A DNA stretch of 64,000 bases from Cordylochernes scorpioides. Lineage: Eukaryota; Arthropoda; Arachnida; Pseudoscorpiones; Chernetidae. The stretch spans positions 140,265,282-140,329,281 of the forward strand of contig CP092865.1 in the NCBI GenBank assembly GCA_030710605.1, in the 5' to 3' direction. The notes beneath the pieces are model-generated. The model saw nothing but the letters and a program-made list of their open reading frames with translations. It searched no databases and was not told the DNA's origin. Positions 1 through 8,509 of the stretch are shown in pieces. A program made the position numbers and the translations under genes. Numbering within the stretch: the stretch's first letter is position 1; each line of letters begins with the position of its first letter.

Positions 1-633
1 CAAATGGGAACCATACTCTCCAGACATCGCTCTTCATCAGATTAGCACTTCTTCCAGTCAATGGCACTTGATCTGGCTGACAAGAGAGAACATTCCAGAA
101 TTGAGAAGAAGTTGAAAATCGACTTGATGAATAGATTGTCTCAAAGTCAATTCTTTTTTTTTTTCATGATGGCATCCATAAACTACCCAAATTATTGGTG
201 AATGCTGTATAAATTACAAAGAAAAAATTATTTGTGAAAAATTTCAAAAGTACAAGTTTGTTTTCATATTTCTCTCTCTCTCTCCTAAAATTTTAACTAA
301 TCAGAAAAATAGTGTATAGAGAGTCATACTTGTACATCTAATAGATATTGAATTTTTTATTTTTTTTTATTTTAAGATATTTTACATTTTTGATTGCATT
401 TTTTATAATAATTTTTTCATGCACAAATTTCTCCCACCTACTCTGTATTTTAATTGATTTCAACTGTGATATTACAACACTATGCAGCGCTGAGTTTGTG
501 TATACAAAAATGTAATGCCTCGATAAAGGTTGGCGTTCAGCCAGCCGAAATATTGGCAAAATGAATATTTTATTAAATCCAATATATGCCTTTTATTATC
601 TAAGATATTGAATAGTTAGAGATTTATATCCTC
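1..633. other. AT-rich intronic stretch, no gene
   Basis: No supportable gene. Mostly AT-rich sequence with short homopolymers. Around 510-560 there is a short GC-stemmed motif, a TTGGC/GCCGA stem followed by GAAAT, which resembles the stem II plus GAAA part of the hammerhead-like repeats found elsewhere in the window. It is too degenerate to call a ribozyme. If exons 8 and 9 belong to one gene, this is intron 8 of the ABCC gene. Confidence 0.5.
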
Positions 634-705
634 TAATTGATAAATTTATTCTTTCTTATCTCCACTCAACAATCATATTAGGGTATCAAGCCTGTAGAGC
701 TTGTT
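634..705 (-). repeat. Non-LTR retrotransposon 3'-end fragment
   Basis: Read on the minus strand, this matches the end of the LINE fragments at 41392-41630, 49932-50160 and 53325-53555: the last codons (CTTGATACCC), then a GGAGATAAGAAAGAA tail. It is 5'-truncated to about 70 bp. Only relatedness to the other copies in the window supports it. Confidence 0.6.
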
Positions 706-768
706 GATGGTAGCTGTGGCTGGGGATAAGTCACACAGTCATTGACAAACCTTTCTTTTTTCTATATA

Positions 769-1071
769 TTATCCCTAGTACACGTGGTACAGGCCATGAT
801 AATCCTGGTGGGTAGAAGTTGGTGACTGCTTTTACTGTAAGTACACTACATATCTATACATGTGAAAAGCAGTTTGACTTTTGCACTTACAAATGTGCCA
901 GAGCCTTGTTTGGTTACTTACACTCGCTGGTGGGGTTAGACTTTTGCAAGAATCGGGGGCCAATGGAGCATTTTTTTTTTTATCATAAAAAAAAAGTGCC
1001 TAATGCTGAATTAAATCCTGGGTCGTAGCGGTTGAAAACCAACAGTTTAGATCACACTTCCACCGACCCCC
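769..1071 (-). mobile_element. tRNA-derived SINE (SINE-1), full-length copy
   Basis: Minus-strand SINE of about 300 bp. The 5' end carries a tRNA-like head with a box A-like TGGTCTAAACCG in better copies and a box B-like GGTTCGATTCC. An A-rich stretch follows, then a conserved body, and the end is GGATAAG plus A-run (here the left end). Eight other copies in the window define the family. This copy is diverged in the head. Confidence 0.8.
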
Positions 1072-1171
1072 TATTGATAAACCTAAATTGCACAATTGAA
1101 TTGAAACTCAATGCTTCAACATGGCCATGGAATAAAAGAGTTACTGAATGACCCAGTGGGCAGGTACTCAC

Positions 1172-1321
1172 CTGAGGAGAGCTGGATTAACAAACTGCAG
1201 GAGGTCATACACCAACTTGAGGCCGGACCCCAGGAAGAAGCTAAGTCCGAAGGACATAGCCAGGGCCCTCATCAAGCTGGGGGACCTTTCCTGCTTCTGT
1301 AGCTCCAGGAGGGTGGTGGCA
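1172..1321 (-). CDS. ABCC: ABCC/MRP transporter exon 8 (end of L0 linker, start of TMD1)
   Basis: Exon of 150 bp encoding an ATTLLELQKQERSPSLMRAL-type segment and the first helix of TMD1, ending LQFVNPALLR. In human MRP1 the equivalent stretch begins NPSLFKVLYKTF. It uses acceptor CTCCAG and donor GTGAGT. The start phase (1 nt completing a codon) matches exon 7, and the end (AG, phase 2) is completed by the first base of exon 9. Exon 9 lies 34 kb to the right, which is the wrong side for a minus-strand gene (see findings). No copy of exon 9 is visible between 1 and 1171. Confidence 0.88.
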
Positions 1322-1448
1322 CTGGAGGACTGCAGGGGGGGGATCCTGTAACATCCTCAGTAACATGTGGCAGCTATTATATACAACGGATACACAGACC
1401 AATAAACTTACATGGTTTTCATGGTAAACGGATTGCGGATTTCGACAA

Positions 1449-1624
1449 TTTAGAAAGAGGGAATCATATATCGCCGCAACTCTTTTTATTAACGCGATTA
1501 AGGAAGCTTTCGGGCAAGCCCTTCTATAGGCTACTATAGTTAGCTGAAGAAGGGCTTGCCCGAAAGCTTCCTTAATCGCGTTAATAAAAAGAGTTGCGGC
1601 GATATATGATTCCCTTTTTCTAAA
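1449..1624. repeat. Long near-perfect hairpin (about 77-nt arms)
   Basis: Arms 1449-1525 and 1548-1624 are reverse complements with very few mismatches, separated by a 22-nt spacer. The arm ends nearest the loop contain GAAGGGC..GCCCGAAAGC, similar to hammerhead-derived motifs elsewhere. A 14-bp direct repeat AAACTTACATGGTT occurs near 1405 and again at about 1622, so the hairpin may be an insertion with a target duplication. It lies in ABCC intron 7. Confidence 0.8.
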
Positions 1625-1649
1625 CTTACATGGTTGTTGATAAATCATA

Positions 1650-2130
1650 ATTAGGATTATAGGTTATAATAAAAGAAAATAAGACCTAATCAAAATAATT
1701 TAATAGTGGTTTCGGCAACAGCATTGCTACCATCATCAGACAAAAGAATCTTCTTCTTTCTTATCTCCAAGGTGGGTAGTTAGCGACTGCTTTTACTGTA
1801 AGTACACCGCATGTCTACACATGTGAAAAGCAGTTCGACTTTGCACTTACAAATGTGCCAGAGCGCCATTTGGTTACTTGCACTCGCTGGTGGGGTTGGA
1901 CTTTTGCAAGAATCGGGGGCCATTGGAGCATTTTTTTTTTTTAAACAGAAAAAAAGTGTCCAATGCGGGAATCGAACCCGGGTCCTAGTGGTCGAAACCA
2001 AACGGTTTAACCAGCCTTCCATCAACCCCTAGAGAAATAAAATTTTATTCTTTTGTCTGATGATGGTAATAATGCTATTGCCGAAACATCACACACTATC
2101 AAATTATTTGGTTTAGGTCTTATTTTCTTA
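1650..2130. repeat. Palindromic repeat P1 split by a SINE-1 copy
   Basis: Two inverted arms (1650-1750 and 2030-2130) each carry a CTGATGATGGT...GCCGAAAC motif and an AATAATTTGG/CCAAATTATT-type outer segment. The P1 family recurs at about 3050-3405, 7525-7800, 10245-10520, 13170-13315, 16440-16620, 49480-49622 and 50810-50910. A SINE sits between the arms. Confidence 0.7.
1770..2030 (-). mobile_element. SINE-1 copy, 3'-truncated
   Basis: Minus-strand copy with an intact tRNA-like head (box B GGTTCGATTCC near 1975) and poly-T/A region. The last 40 bp or so of the body and the GGATAAG tail are missing. It lies inside the P1 palindrome. Confidence 0.8.
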
Positions 2131-2142
2131 CATGGTTGATGT

Positions 2143-2590
2143 TTCTTATCTCCTTGTGCACAGATTATACAAATTCCATACAAATCAACATCTTATCTCA
2201 TGGAATGGGGTGTAGGGGTGCAGCTTTCATTGATCATGGCACCATGATCCAGGCACACTTTGGTGAAAGTCTGACTTTGCCTGTAATTTGAGGCCGTTCT
2301 TAACATGGAAGCAGCCACCTTTGCTGCTTACTCTAACCTTAGTACAGACACAGCTCCTCTGTATCCCTGGAGAGGGACCCTTGCTGAGGTCTATCAACTC
2401 AGGATTTTTAAAGAGGTCTTTCTCCTCTTTCTTAGAATGCTGCTGTTGTGGTCTGCGACTGCTTATTCGACAGAGTTGTTTCACAGTTGGTCTTTCTATC
2501 TGAAGGTAGTTCCCCTATCCACCACCTGGGGATGCACTCTGTAGGAATCAGCTCTGCTGAGGGACAACCTTGCTGTTATAAATGAGGCTG
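2143..2590 (-). mobile_element. SINE-like element R2 with LINE-type tail
   Basis: Minus-strand member of a family also seen at 4010-4250, 4516-4935, 13486-13765 and 50190-50625. The body includes conserved blocks around GAGAGGGACCCTTGCTGAGG. The tail (left end here) reads TTTACACAAGGGGATAAGAAAC in better copies and is shared with the LINE fragments at 12680-12915 and 51515-51825. This suggests the SINE borrows that LINE's machinery. ORFs here are fortuitous. Confidence 0.65.
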
Positions 2591-3050
2591 ATTTAACAAG
2601 GTTACACTGTATATAGAATTATAATCAATGAGATATAGCTGGTTCACATGGAGTCTCTTGTACAGCACACCTAGCATAGTTTTATGTCACACCAGCATAC
2701 ACACTGCGATGTTTGCGGTGCACTACTCTAGAATGTAGACAGGTGGAGCTGCGCCCCTACTTCAATGGTGGCCATTGAGACTTGTGAGTTCACCAGCAAA
2801 GCCATCTTGAAGCTGTGGAAGGGCATTCACTATCAATCAGATGGGTAAACCATCCATAATTCACATTTCTATTCTTTGAAAGACATACTACAGTGTCCTA
2901 AAATATCCATACAAGAATTAATTTGGATAGAAAACACAGAATTATTATTTAAAATTGGGTATAACATATTGGATCAATGATCTCCAAGGTCAGCACAAAA
3001 AACAAATTACTACAAACACAAGGTAATAACACCAAATTCAAATAAATAAA
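2591..3050. other. Intronic sequence, nothing recognised
   Basis: No exon, RNA gene or clear repeat family was seen. Splice-like signals are not accompanied by conserved coding sequence on either strand. Confidence 0.4.
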
Positions 3051-3405
3051 TAGTGTGTGACATTTTGATAACAGTCTTGATAAAGCACAATTTGGTTTAT
3101 AGATTATAATAAAAGATGTGTGAAATAATGTGTGACCTTTCGGCAACAGCATTGTCACCATCATCAAGACAAAAGAATAAATGAGAAAAAATATCACAGA
3201 AAGTTCTTAAAGAGTTTTTAAGTTTTAAAAAAAAACCTATTTTTCCTTATCTGTTATCTTGTTTAGACACTTGATAACAGTACTATTTAAGAACTTTATG
3301 TTAATTTTTTCTCATTTATTCTTTTGTCTGATGATGGTGACAATGTTGTTGCCGTCACACACCAATAAATTATTTGGATTAGGTATTATTTTCTTTTATG
3401 ATAAC
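3050..3405. repeat. Palindromic repeat P1
   Basis: Inverted arms at about 3055-3190 and 3300-3400 carry hammerhead-like cores in opposite orientation. The minus arm has GATGATGGTGACAATG..TTGCCGAAA. The plus arm keeps CTGATGATGG but has lost GAAAC. TAATAAGACC and GGATTAGGT outer segments match the other P1 copies. Confidence 0.65.
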
Positions 3406-3501
3406 AGTCTTGTTAAAGAAACCACTATTTATTTGGATTTTGTCTTATTCCCTTTGGATTGATTAAGGAAACAGGATGAGAGTGGGAACAAAGAAAATTA
3501 C

Positions 3502-3636
3502 TTTCTGAGAGTCCTGGCAACTTCCCGACTCCAGACCTGGTCAAAATGATGGGAGACAACGGGGGAGGATAGGGAGGGATGAAGGTCCCAGAGGTCTGAC
3601 AGGGTGAGTGGAGTCCTCCATCCTTTCAGTACAATG
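3502..3636 (-). CDS. ABCC: ABCC/MRP transporter exon 7 (L0 linker)
   Basis: 135-bp exon encoding IVLKGWRTPLTLSDLWDL..., which aligns with the MRP1 L0 segment GYRQPLEGSDLWSL. It covers the linker between TMD0 and TMD1, a region needed for trafficking and transport in MRP1-type proteins. Acceptor TTGGCAG. The donor AAA|GTAATT leaves two bases (AA). Phases fit exon 6 (ends AG) and exon 8 (starts with T) exactly. Confidence 0.88.
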
Positions 3637-3657
3637 CTGCCAACACCTCTCCAATGT

Positions 3658-3969
3658 TTTTTTTTTTTGCTAATCCCTAGTATATATGGTACAGGCCATG
3701 ATAATCATGGTGGGTAGTTAGCGACTGCTTTTTACTGTAAGCGCACCACATGTCTACACATGCGAAAAGCAGTTCGACTTTGCACTTACAAATGCCAGAG
3801 CACTGTTTGGTTACTTGCACTCGCTGGTGGGGTTGAACTTTTGCAAGAATCGGGGGCCATTGGAGCATTTTTTTTTTTTTAAACAGAAAAATGTGTCCAA
3901 TGCGGGAATCGAACCCGGGTCATAGTGGTCGAAAACCAAATGGTTTAACCAGCCTTCCACCGACCCCCC
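3658..3969 (-). mobile_element. SINE-1 copy with target-site duplication
   Basis: Full-length minus-strand SINE. The direct repeat CTCTCCAATGT at 3647-3657 and 3970-3980 flanks it exactly, the mark of target-primed retroposition. The head has box B GGTTCGATTCC near 3908. Confidence 0.88.
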
Positions 3970-4009
3970 CTCTCCAATGTACATACATACAGTAGCTAGC
4001 TGCTGTCAA

Positions 4010-4250
4010 TCAACATCTGATCTCATGGAATGGGGTATAGGGGTGCAGCTTTCGTTGATCATGGCACCATGGCACACTTTGTTGAAAGTCTGACATTGCA
4101 TGTAATTTGAGGCCATTCCTAACATGGAAGCCTTTGCTGCCGACTCTAACATGAGTACAGACACAGCTCCTCTGTATCCCTGGAGAGGAACCCTTGCTGA
4201 GGTCTATCAACCGGGACAGTTGAAGTCAGGATTTTTAAAGAGGTCTCCTC
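4010..4250 (-). mobile_element. R2 element fragment
   Basis: Internal part of the R2 family on the minus strand, without the LINE-type tail. It abuts an R3 element at about 4255. Confidence 0.6.
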
Positions 4251-4254
4251 TTCT

Positions 4255-4515
4255 AACAAAAAGGAGGAGGGGGAGCAGTAACAAGCTCACTAAAAAACCT
4301 GGGTTCAGCTGGCCCGGATGATAGTACCCTGTAAGGGCTCCTAATCCAGGGATACAGGATGAGCAGCGTTTGTACTCCATGTTAGGAGCGGCTGCACATG
4401 GCGTCTGTTCCTTATGTCAGTGGCGGCCATTTCTTTTGGAGCTAAGTCGGCCTGCCACTGAGTAGTGCTCCCAGTCTTAATGACAAAGGCTGACGCATTT
4501 TACTTCACCCAATCA
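4255..4515 (+). mobile_element. SINE-like element R3 fragment
   Basis: Same family as 8171-8505 and 11165-11470, including the block TAGTACCCTGTA and GCCACTGAGTAGTG. The terminal GGAGATAAGAAAGAAG tail is absent here. It sits between two R2 fragments, suggesting nested insertion. Confidence 0.6.
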
Positions 4516-4935
4516 TGATGAACATCTGATCTCATGGAATGGGGTGTAGGGGTGCAGCTTTCGTTGATCATGGCACCATGATCCAGACACAATTTGGTGA
4601 AAGTCTGACTTTGCCTATAGTTTGAGGCCATTCCTAACATGGAAGCAGACATGCTGCCTACTCTAACATGAGTACAGACACAGCTCCTCCATATCCCTGG
4701 AGTGGGACCCTTGCTGAGGTCTATCAACCGGGTCAGTTGAAGTCAGGATTTTTAAAGAGGTCTTCTCCACCAATGCTGCTGTTGTGGTCTACGACTGCTT
4801 ATTCATCAGAGTTATTCTGCTTGTTTCGTAGCTATCCTTCATATCTGAAGGTCGTTCCCCTATCCGCCACCTGGGGACATGCCCTGTCAGCTCTGCCAAG
4901 GAGAAGCCAAGCTTCTGTCATGTTTTACACTGTAC
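4516..4935 (-). mobile_element. R2 element fragment
   Basis: Minus-strand R2 copy, recognisable by GGGTGTAGGGGTGCAGCTTT at its left side and ATCCGCCACCTGGGGA at its right side. It has no host coding content. Confidence 0.6.
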
Positions 4936-5455
4936 AAGAATCCACAAGTTATATTTGTTGAATAAGAAATTTATATTTTAATGTAAATTATATGTTCTAG
5001 AACAAACTACTATGTAAAGTTGTTCATTTTTTGCCTGTAGAAGGGCGGCTCCAGCCCGAAAGCTCGCGCACATCAAAATAAAAGAAACTCATTGCGGAAG
5101 GTTGTAGTTTTATTTTTAAAATTTGTAGCGCAATTTTTTCGTTTACTTCAAAAGTTGACTGCCAGATCACAGTTTTCCCTATATAAACTCATTGTTGTTG
5201 TTTACCTTTGGCCTGTTCAAATCTTTTTGTATATATGTAAATATGTAATATTTTCTTTATTCTTCACTCCATAAATCAGGTATTATATATATACTCTTTC
5301 TTAAATTATTATTTTATCAGAACATTTAAAACAAATTGCGATTAAATTTATTTTTTAATATTTTTTTCCACGACTGCAATACCATAATGCTCATGAATTC
5401 CGAACCCAGCAGCTATAATCCTCTATCCCACACATATCTCAAAAATTTATTATAA
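4936..5455. other. AT-rich intronic stretch
   Basis: No gene seen. At 5030-5070 a GAAGGGC..GCCCGAAAGC motif resembles the loop-proximal part of the hairpin at 1449-1624 and the hammerhead stem II plus GAAA. The upstream CTGATGA is replaced by CTGTAGA, so it cannot be an active hammerhead. Confidence 0.4.
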
Positions 5456-5459
5456 CATA

Positions 5460-5670
5460 TATGCACTCATGGATAAAACTTAGGGAAGTTGTACCTTTTA
5501 GCATGTATATCTTGATTCAGACAATAACTCTGAAAGATATTACAGTGACCTTCATTGAAGACACACAAAATAACCAAGTGTGAACAAAATTGTCTCTACC
5601 TCCTTCAAAAAAATGGACGACGGGCGATATCAAAGACTTTCTACTCTTTCCTAAGTTTTGTCCATTTGTC
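5460..5670 (+). mobile_element. MITE family M1 copy
   Basis: Terminal inverted repeats of the type ACTCATGGACAAAACTTAAG are present at both ends but diverged. Other copies are at 6701-6893, 12970-13040, 21573-21795, 42331-42720 and 48594-48822. The best copy (48594-48822) has about 28-bp inverted repeats and TA at the edges, so a Tc1/mariner-type origin is inferred. Confidence 0.7.
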
Positions 5671-6190
5671 CATCTCAGCATTCTCTTTATGATGTTAAAG
5701 AAAGCCATTATGGAATCGAAGTTTTATAGAATAGGTTCTTAAATAGAATATGTCTATAAATGAAGGAAAGAGCAGGCGTATCCAGTCATAATGAAATGTT
5801 CAAATGACTGTGGAAACAAGGAAGGACATCTTCCATGATAGAAAACCTTCCTCAGTGATCAAATTTTTATAAGAAATAATGGCATAAGCCAAACTCCTGT
5901 CACCCCCTATTTATTTATTTAGAGTCTTATTATCTTGTGTTTCTATTCTATAATCCAAATTGTACCTTATCTAAAAGGAAGACCTGTAAAAAAAAAAAAA
6001 CTTTTTTTTAGGCAATCTATTCTGGAAAAAACTTGTGCTGGAGATTTCAGGATAGGATCAAAGTTCTTTTCAGGGAATAACAATGGAACCTAGTCTGAAG
6101 AAAGAACAACGGAAGCACTGAGGAAAAGACTATACCCAAATGGAGTAGGTGGAAATTAAAGCTATGAAAGATGGACAAGACTATGGTACA
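5671..6190. other. Intronic sequence, nothing recognised
   Basis: AT-rich sequence with no exon or RNA gene seen. A 13-base poly-A tract occurs near 5990. Confidence 0.4.
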
Positions 6191-6195
6191 TGTAC

Positions 6196-6362
6196 AGTAC
6201 AGTAGAACCTTTCTGTAAAGGACACCTAATTGCAGAGTCAAAGTGTCCTCTTACCGGAGAGTTGCTAAATAGTAAAAATGGTAATTTTGTAAATGATAAC
6301 TCTCCTTTATAGAGAGATGTCCTCTAGTGCAGGTGTTCTCTCATGGAGGTTCTACTTAACCT
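6196..6362. mobile_element. MITE family M2 copy (pogo/Tigger-like termini)
   Basis: Begins CAGTAGAACCT and ends AGGTTCTACTTA, with internal TGTCCTCTTA / AGAGAGATGTCC segments in inverted relation. Other copies: 13796-13974, 40072-40535 (interrupted) and 48161-48300. CAGTRRAACCTC-type ends are typical of pogo/Tigger elements. No transposase is present. Confidence 0.7.
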
Positions 6363-6700
6363 CACTGCTGTAGAAGAGCTCCAAGGCCTGAAAGCTCATG
6401 AGTCAATTAAATTATATTTTTTGCAAGAAACTTTTCCCCCTTGTGATGGATTTTTTTAAAATCTCAAATGGAATTATACACAAGGGATTATTATTTTGGG
6501 AATTAAAGAAGTTTATGTTTAACAAGTGACAACAAGTTATCCTATACACATCATCCTAAATTAAATTTCCCCTTATAAAATAGAGACTGTTGAAATTTTG
6601 ACCCTTCAAACAAATCTCTTGGAAAAAGAGGATGACAAACATCTATTGGAAAAGTGTCAGGAATCCCATTCAGAAATGATCACAAGTAACGGACAAATAC

Positions 6701-6893
6701 ACTCATGGACAAAACTAAAGAAAGTTTAATATTTTGATGTCACCAGTCATCTTTTTTTTTTTATGGAGACAGAGGCAATTTTGTTCACATTTGGTTATCT
6801 CATGTATCTTCAATAAAGGTCACTGTGTATCAAATATCTTTCAGAGTTATTGTCTCAATCCCAATATACATGAGGTACAACTTCCCTAAGTAG
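6701..6893 (-). mobile_element. MITE family M1 copy
   Basis: Inverted relative to most copies. The left end reads ACTCATGGACAAAAC and the right end reads AACTTCCCTAAGT. It lies just downstream of ABCC exon 6. Confidence 0.7.
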
Positions 6894-6954
6894 TGCCCAG
6901 GAGTGTAATCCAGCTCCTGTGCTAATCCACAACCAGCTATGATGATGCACTGAC

Positions 6955-7019
6955 CTATTGAACCACCAGAAAAGAATCTTGGAAGGGAAAGAAGCGTAGG
7001 ACTCTGGACATTCCTTGGT
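6955..7019 (-). CDS. ABCC: ABCC/MRP transporter exon 6 (TMD0-L0 junction)
   Basis: 65-bp exon encoding TKECPESYASFPSKILFWW plus FN, aligning with MRP1 CPESSASFLSRITFWW. This motif marks the beginning of the L0 region next to the membrane. Acceptor GTGGCAG, donor AG|GTCAGT. Start phase 0 follows exon 5. The two bases left at the end are completed by C from exon 7. The intron to exon 5 is only 53 bp. Confidence 0.88.
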
Positions 7020-7072
7020 CTGCCACACAGTCCGGTGAGTCCCATGGTGAAGTCCTGGAGAAGTCAGTCTAC

Positions 7073-7189
7073 CTGCCCCTTGAGAACAGCCGGCTTGCCA
7101 TCGGACCTCCAGGCCAGGATGAACTGCAGCAGAATGATGGGGACCAGGATGTTGTTCATGGCAAAGTCATACTCATCCCTCGGATTGGT
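7073..7189 (-). CDS. ABCC: ABCC/MRP transporter exon 5 (TMD0, last helix)
   Basis: 117-bp exon (39 codons, phase 0 at both ends) encoding TNPRDEYDFAMNNILVPIILLQ and FILAWRSDGKPAVLKGQ. The hydrophobic run fits the fifth TMD0 helix of MRP-type transporters. Acceptor TTGCAG, donor GTAGAC. Confidence 0.85.
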
Positions 7190-7259
7190 CTGCAACATCA
7201 TCTCTGCCATTGATGGTGTGATCTGGACATCAAAATTCTGGAAATTCTAATGGGCCAGT

Positions 7260-7320
7260 TAGAAACATAAGGTTGTTGTTTCTTATCCCCTTGTGTAAAG
7301 ATTACACAAATTCCATGATA
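7260..7320 (-). repeat. R2/LINE tail fragment
   Basis: GTTGTTGTTTCTTATCCCCT followed by TGTGTAAAGATTACAC is the tail shared by R2 SINEs and the LINE ends at 12915 and 51515. Only the tail is present. Confidence 0.6.
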
Positions 7321-7524
7321 GAAACAAGGTGGTGGTGGTGTCTTGTCCATCTCCATGGAAAGGGAGAGGTGCCATTGCCCCGTTAGTCAGCCACATTTCA
7401 TAGTTCCCTGTTCACGGTTACCGTAGCGGCTCACGACACCGTACTTCACCCTACAGGACAGTCCCTTACTTGTGCTGCTTCTCCTGCCCACCACGTAGAG
7501 GAGGACTTCTGAGAGGGAGAAAAT

Positions 7525-7800
7525 AAGGTAAAAAGAACAAATCAATAAATTGTGTACGACATTTTGGTAACAAAAGAGTACTAAATGATTATAATCGTTC
7601 AGAGATTATTGGGTATTTACCTAATGATGATTTGGAGCTTTGTTACCTATGTTTCTAATCTATGATCTAAATTGTACCTTTTCATAATGGGTCAGTTAGT
7701 AACAAGATAAAAAGACTAAATCAATAAATTGTGTGCTGTTGCCAAAATTTCATGCACAATTTATTCATTTGAATTTGGTCTTGTTACCTTATGTTTATAG
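7525..7800. repeat. P1-type palindromic fragments
   Basis: Two AATCAATAAATTGTG segments with inverted partners (ACAATTTATTCATTTG and GGTCTTGTTACC). They are degenerate, and the hammerhead-like core is mostly lost. Confidence 0.5.
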
Positions 7801-7969
7801 TGAACCTTCCCTTATAACAATGAACCTAAATTAATCCCCACAATATTAGTGATACCATATAGTGAACCCAATGGGGTTTTCGCTTACTAAGATTTTACTC
7901 TCTTATAGAGTCTCTACCATCACAGATTCAATTGATTTAAAACACCCAACCAGAGCAGTAAGAACCCAC

Positions 7970-8107
7970 CTTGCTAAAGACATCGCCCGCCTGCTCCACA
8001 AACACCAGCAGCTGGGATCCTGAGAGCAAGAGCCAGAAGAAAAAGAGAGAGCCGGAGGTGTGGGAGCCTTTGAAATGTCCACAGATCATCAGGAGGAAGG
8101 CCAAGAT
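7970..8107 (-). CDS. ABCC: ABCC/MRP transporter exon 4 (TMD0 helices 3-4)
   Basis: 138-bp exon (46 codons, phase 0 at both ends) encoding ILAFLLMICGHFKGSHTSG and SLFFFWLLLSGSQLLVFVEQ. Two hydrophobic helices are separated by a short polar loop, as in MRP1 TMD0. Acceptor TTTCTGCAG, donor AAG|GTGGGT. A plus-strand ORF across this region is a shadow. Confidence 0.87.
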
Positions 8108-8170
8108 CTGCAGAAAACAGCAGGTGTCAGTATAGGGAGATTTGACAACAAGTTTTCCTTGTTATTATTA

Positions 8171-8505
8171 ATGTTCTCCTCTTCTTTCTTATCTCCACTC
8201 AATCATATTAGGGTATCAAGCTTGTTTGACAACCATTATGACTGTGTGAAGTATAATGCGTCTGCCTTTGTCATTAAGTCTGGGAGCACTACTCAGTGGC
8301 AGGCCGACTTAGCTCCAAAAGAAATGGCCGCCTCTGACATGAGGAACAGATGCCATGTGCAGCCGCTCCTAACATGGAATACAAATGCTGCTCATCCCTG
8401 GATTAGGAGCCCTTACAGGGTACTATCAGCCGGGCCAGCTGAGCCCAGGTTTTTTAGTGAGCTTGTTACTGCTCCCCCTCCTCCTTTTTCATCCGGGCTT
8501 GGAAC
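8171..8505 (-). mobile_element. SINE-like element R3 with LINE-type tail
   Basis: Minus-strand copy. The left end reads CTTCTTTCTTATCTCCACTC, the complement of the tail on the LINE fragments at 41630, 50155 and 53550. It also includes the last LINE codons (CTTGATACCC). The R3 body follows. This is direct evidence that R3 and that LINE share a 3' end. Confidence 0.7.
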
Positions 8506-8509
8506 TGTT

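Noticed and set aside
5030-5070. Hammerhead ribozyme candidate
   Set aside because: Has stem II and GAAA but CTGTAGA instead of CTGATGA and no cleavage triplet with stem I.
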